This document shows, one piece after another, positions 62,680 to 64,000 of a DNA stretch of 64,000 nt (position 1 is the stretch's first letter; each line of letters starts with the position of its first letter). This DNA comes from Capillidium heterosporum (taxonomy: Eukaryota > Entomophthoromycota > Entomophthoromycetes > Entomophthorales > Capillidiaceae), in the NCBI GenBank assembly GCA_016630905.1, contig WBMQ01000013.1, positions 1,240,001 through 1,304,000 on the forward strand, written 5' to 3'. The translations under genes and the position numbers were made by a program. Under the pieces are notes generated by a model. It was given only the letters and a program-made list of their open reading frames with translations. It did no database searches and had not been told where the DNA came from.

Positions 62680-64000
62680 AATGTAAGATATGTATTTAAA
62701 AATTAAAGGCTTCTATAAAGATATTTCAACTTTCTTGTATTTAAATCAAAAGCCGATGCCTTTTAGATAACTTTTGTAATGTTTGGTACGGGACAATAAT
62801 TCTATCAACTATCTATGGGAAGTTGGCTTTATAGTTTACGCTCATCCGAAATAACTGATCTCCTAAGATCAACTGTCTTGCTATGAAACTATCAAAGTAC
62901 AAGTATAATGTTGGAAAGTGGGTATTTACTAAATTGGGCAACCTATTTTTGGGATTGAATTGAACGGTATCTGTATTTTGCTATTGGAATTTGGTTAGAA
63001 GCTATTGAATTTTTATATGGTTGGATTGCAGGAGATTGGTTGCGCTTTTAATAGAATAGCTCTATATAAGAGCTTAAATACTTTTATGTGTGCTTTTAGA
63101 CATTTTTAGTTGCTCTGTAGGCTTTAATTATGACGATATCAGCCTGTAATTTGAAAGAGACATCAAGCTAACTAAAGATCAATTGGTGTGTCTCTGATTG
63201 GAAATAATGATCACATTTTGTAGCTTGGCAAAGCTTATTAGTATTATGTGGTATAGTATGGAATACTTTTCAGCAACTCATCTATACATAGTAAATTTTT
63301 GCGCAAGGTCCTAATCAAATGTTCTATCACTAGGGTGCTCGTTTATGTTTTTGCAAGGACATTATAACTACTAGGCTATTTCCTATAAGTAACGACATTC
63401 CCTCAAATTTGAAACAAGTCTCATCACATATACCTTTGATAATATAAAAGCTTAACTATAAAAGGAGATATTGATTGAATGTCCTTAATAGTCGATTTTG
63501 GGATTGGAAACTCCAAAGAACCCACTTCGTGGTATCGCCTTCATCCCTTATTATAGCTGAATTTCCAACATCCAATATCCCCAAATCCAATATATCATGG
63601 ATAATCAACCATGTGCAAATGTACAGGATGATACTAAATAAACTACATTGCTATCCGTATAAGCTTAGTTCCTCATTCAAGTTATATAGATAAATCATTT
63701 ATTAAACAGAAGCCCATATTAAGTATAACTCCGAATGCTAACCGTTGGTTGTTGTTTGTATCTATACATTGAGATCAAATTCAAGTAGCAATATAGGTCA
63801 AATTTGACAACTCCTATCTACTTTATAACGACAATATATATCTATTTGAGTCAACTATCCGAAACAGGAGCGCCACAGATATCTTAGAGCTCACGAATAG
63901 AATATATAGTAGTCCTAGAAGGGATTATACGATGGTGCTGATTAAGCTAGTAAGTGTAACTTGTTTAGATGCATGACTTTGTACCAGCCTTGGACAATAT
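62680..64000. other. intergenic to window end
   Basis: AT-rich; a 72-codon ORF at 63475 lacks an ATG-centred context and is not called. Nothing else recognised. Confidence 0.5.

Overview
The window is nuclear DNA of a fungus. Three things point to this: an alpha-aminoadipate-pathway saccharopine reductase (LYS9), fungal-type genes such as a SAGA Hfi1/Ada1 subunit, a Hut1-like transporter, a ZRC1-like CDF and cytochrome c peroxidase, and numerous very short introns (mostly 35-55 nt) with GT...AG ends and CTAAC/CTAAT-like branch points. Genes are moderately GC-balanced and intergenic DNA is AT-rich. Three islands (about 16.2-17.5, 31.2-31.9 and 33.5-34.3 kb) are extremely AT-rich, with no CpG and with most surviving C in CpT, which looks like old RIP-type mutation of repeats. 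A UBE2T-like E2, rare in yeasts, hints at a lineage outside the budding yeasts, but I cannot place the species.

Layout. 0-2 kb: 3' part of 4-amino-4-deoxychorismate synthase. 3-6 kb: tandem pair of thioredoxin-fold AhpC/TSA-like genes in a ~1.3 kb duplication, one unit carrying a 173-bp MITE-like element. 7.6-8 kb: zinc-finger gene remnant. 9.6-11.4 kb: LYS9, nine exons. 12-13 kb: ATF/CREB-type bZIP. 13.4-14.4 kb: unknown gene. 18.8-22.8 kb: ABCC (MRP/YCF1-type) transporter. 23.4-27.5 kb: large multi-exon gene of unknown function. 28.6 kb: Gly/Trp-rich secreted peptide. 29.5-30.6 kb: cytochrome c peroxidase. 32.2-33.2 kb: PCNA. 34.6-36.5 kb: UBE2T-like E2 with a ~400-residue tail. 38-42 kb: a metal-handling cluster (ZRC1-like transporter, Cys-rich secreted peptide with a Kex2-like site, Zrg17-like CDF with a His-rich tail). 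42.3-43.2 kb: Hut1-like nucleotide-sugar transporter. 43.7-45.2 kb: Hfi1/Ada1. 45.9-55 kb: three paralogous membrane-anchored beta-repeat proteins around a neurochondrin-like gene. 56-57 kb: secreted Lys/Asp- and His-repeat protein. 58.6-60 kb: F-box protein. 60.6-62.7 kb: DHA2-type MFS transporter.

The most striking signal is a repeated reading-frame anomaly. In seven otherwise well-preserved genes (LYS9, bZIP, ABCC transporter x5, Hut1-like, two of the three paralogues x3, neurochondrin-like) the coding frame moves by exactly one extra nucleotide at 12 places. Every one of these can be placed on a T that begins a T-purine codon (TAA, TAG, TGA, TAT, TAC or TGT). Five are in-frame stop codons, and a TAT-C context recurs four times. 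Conserved motifs and paralogue alignments continue without a gap across the sites. This could be widespread +1 programmed ribosomal frameshifting or a systematic assembly artefact. One MFS gene shows the opposite sign and is an exception. Other genes (PCNA, CCP1, both CDFs, HFI1, E2, F-box, one paralogue) are in frame throughout.
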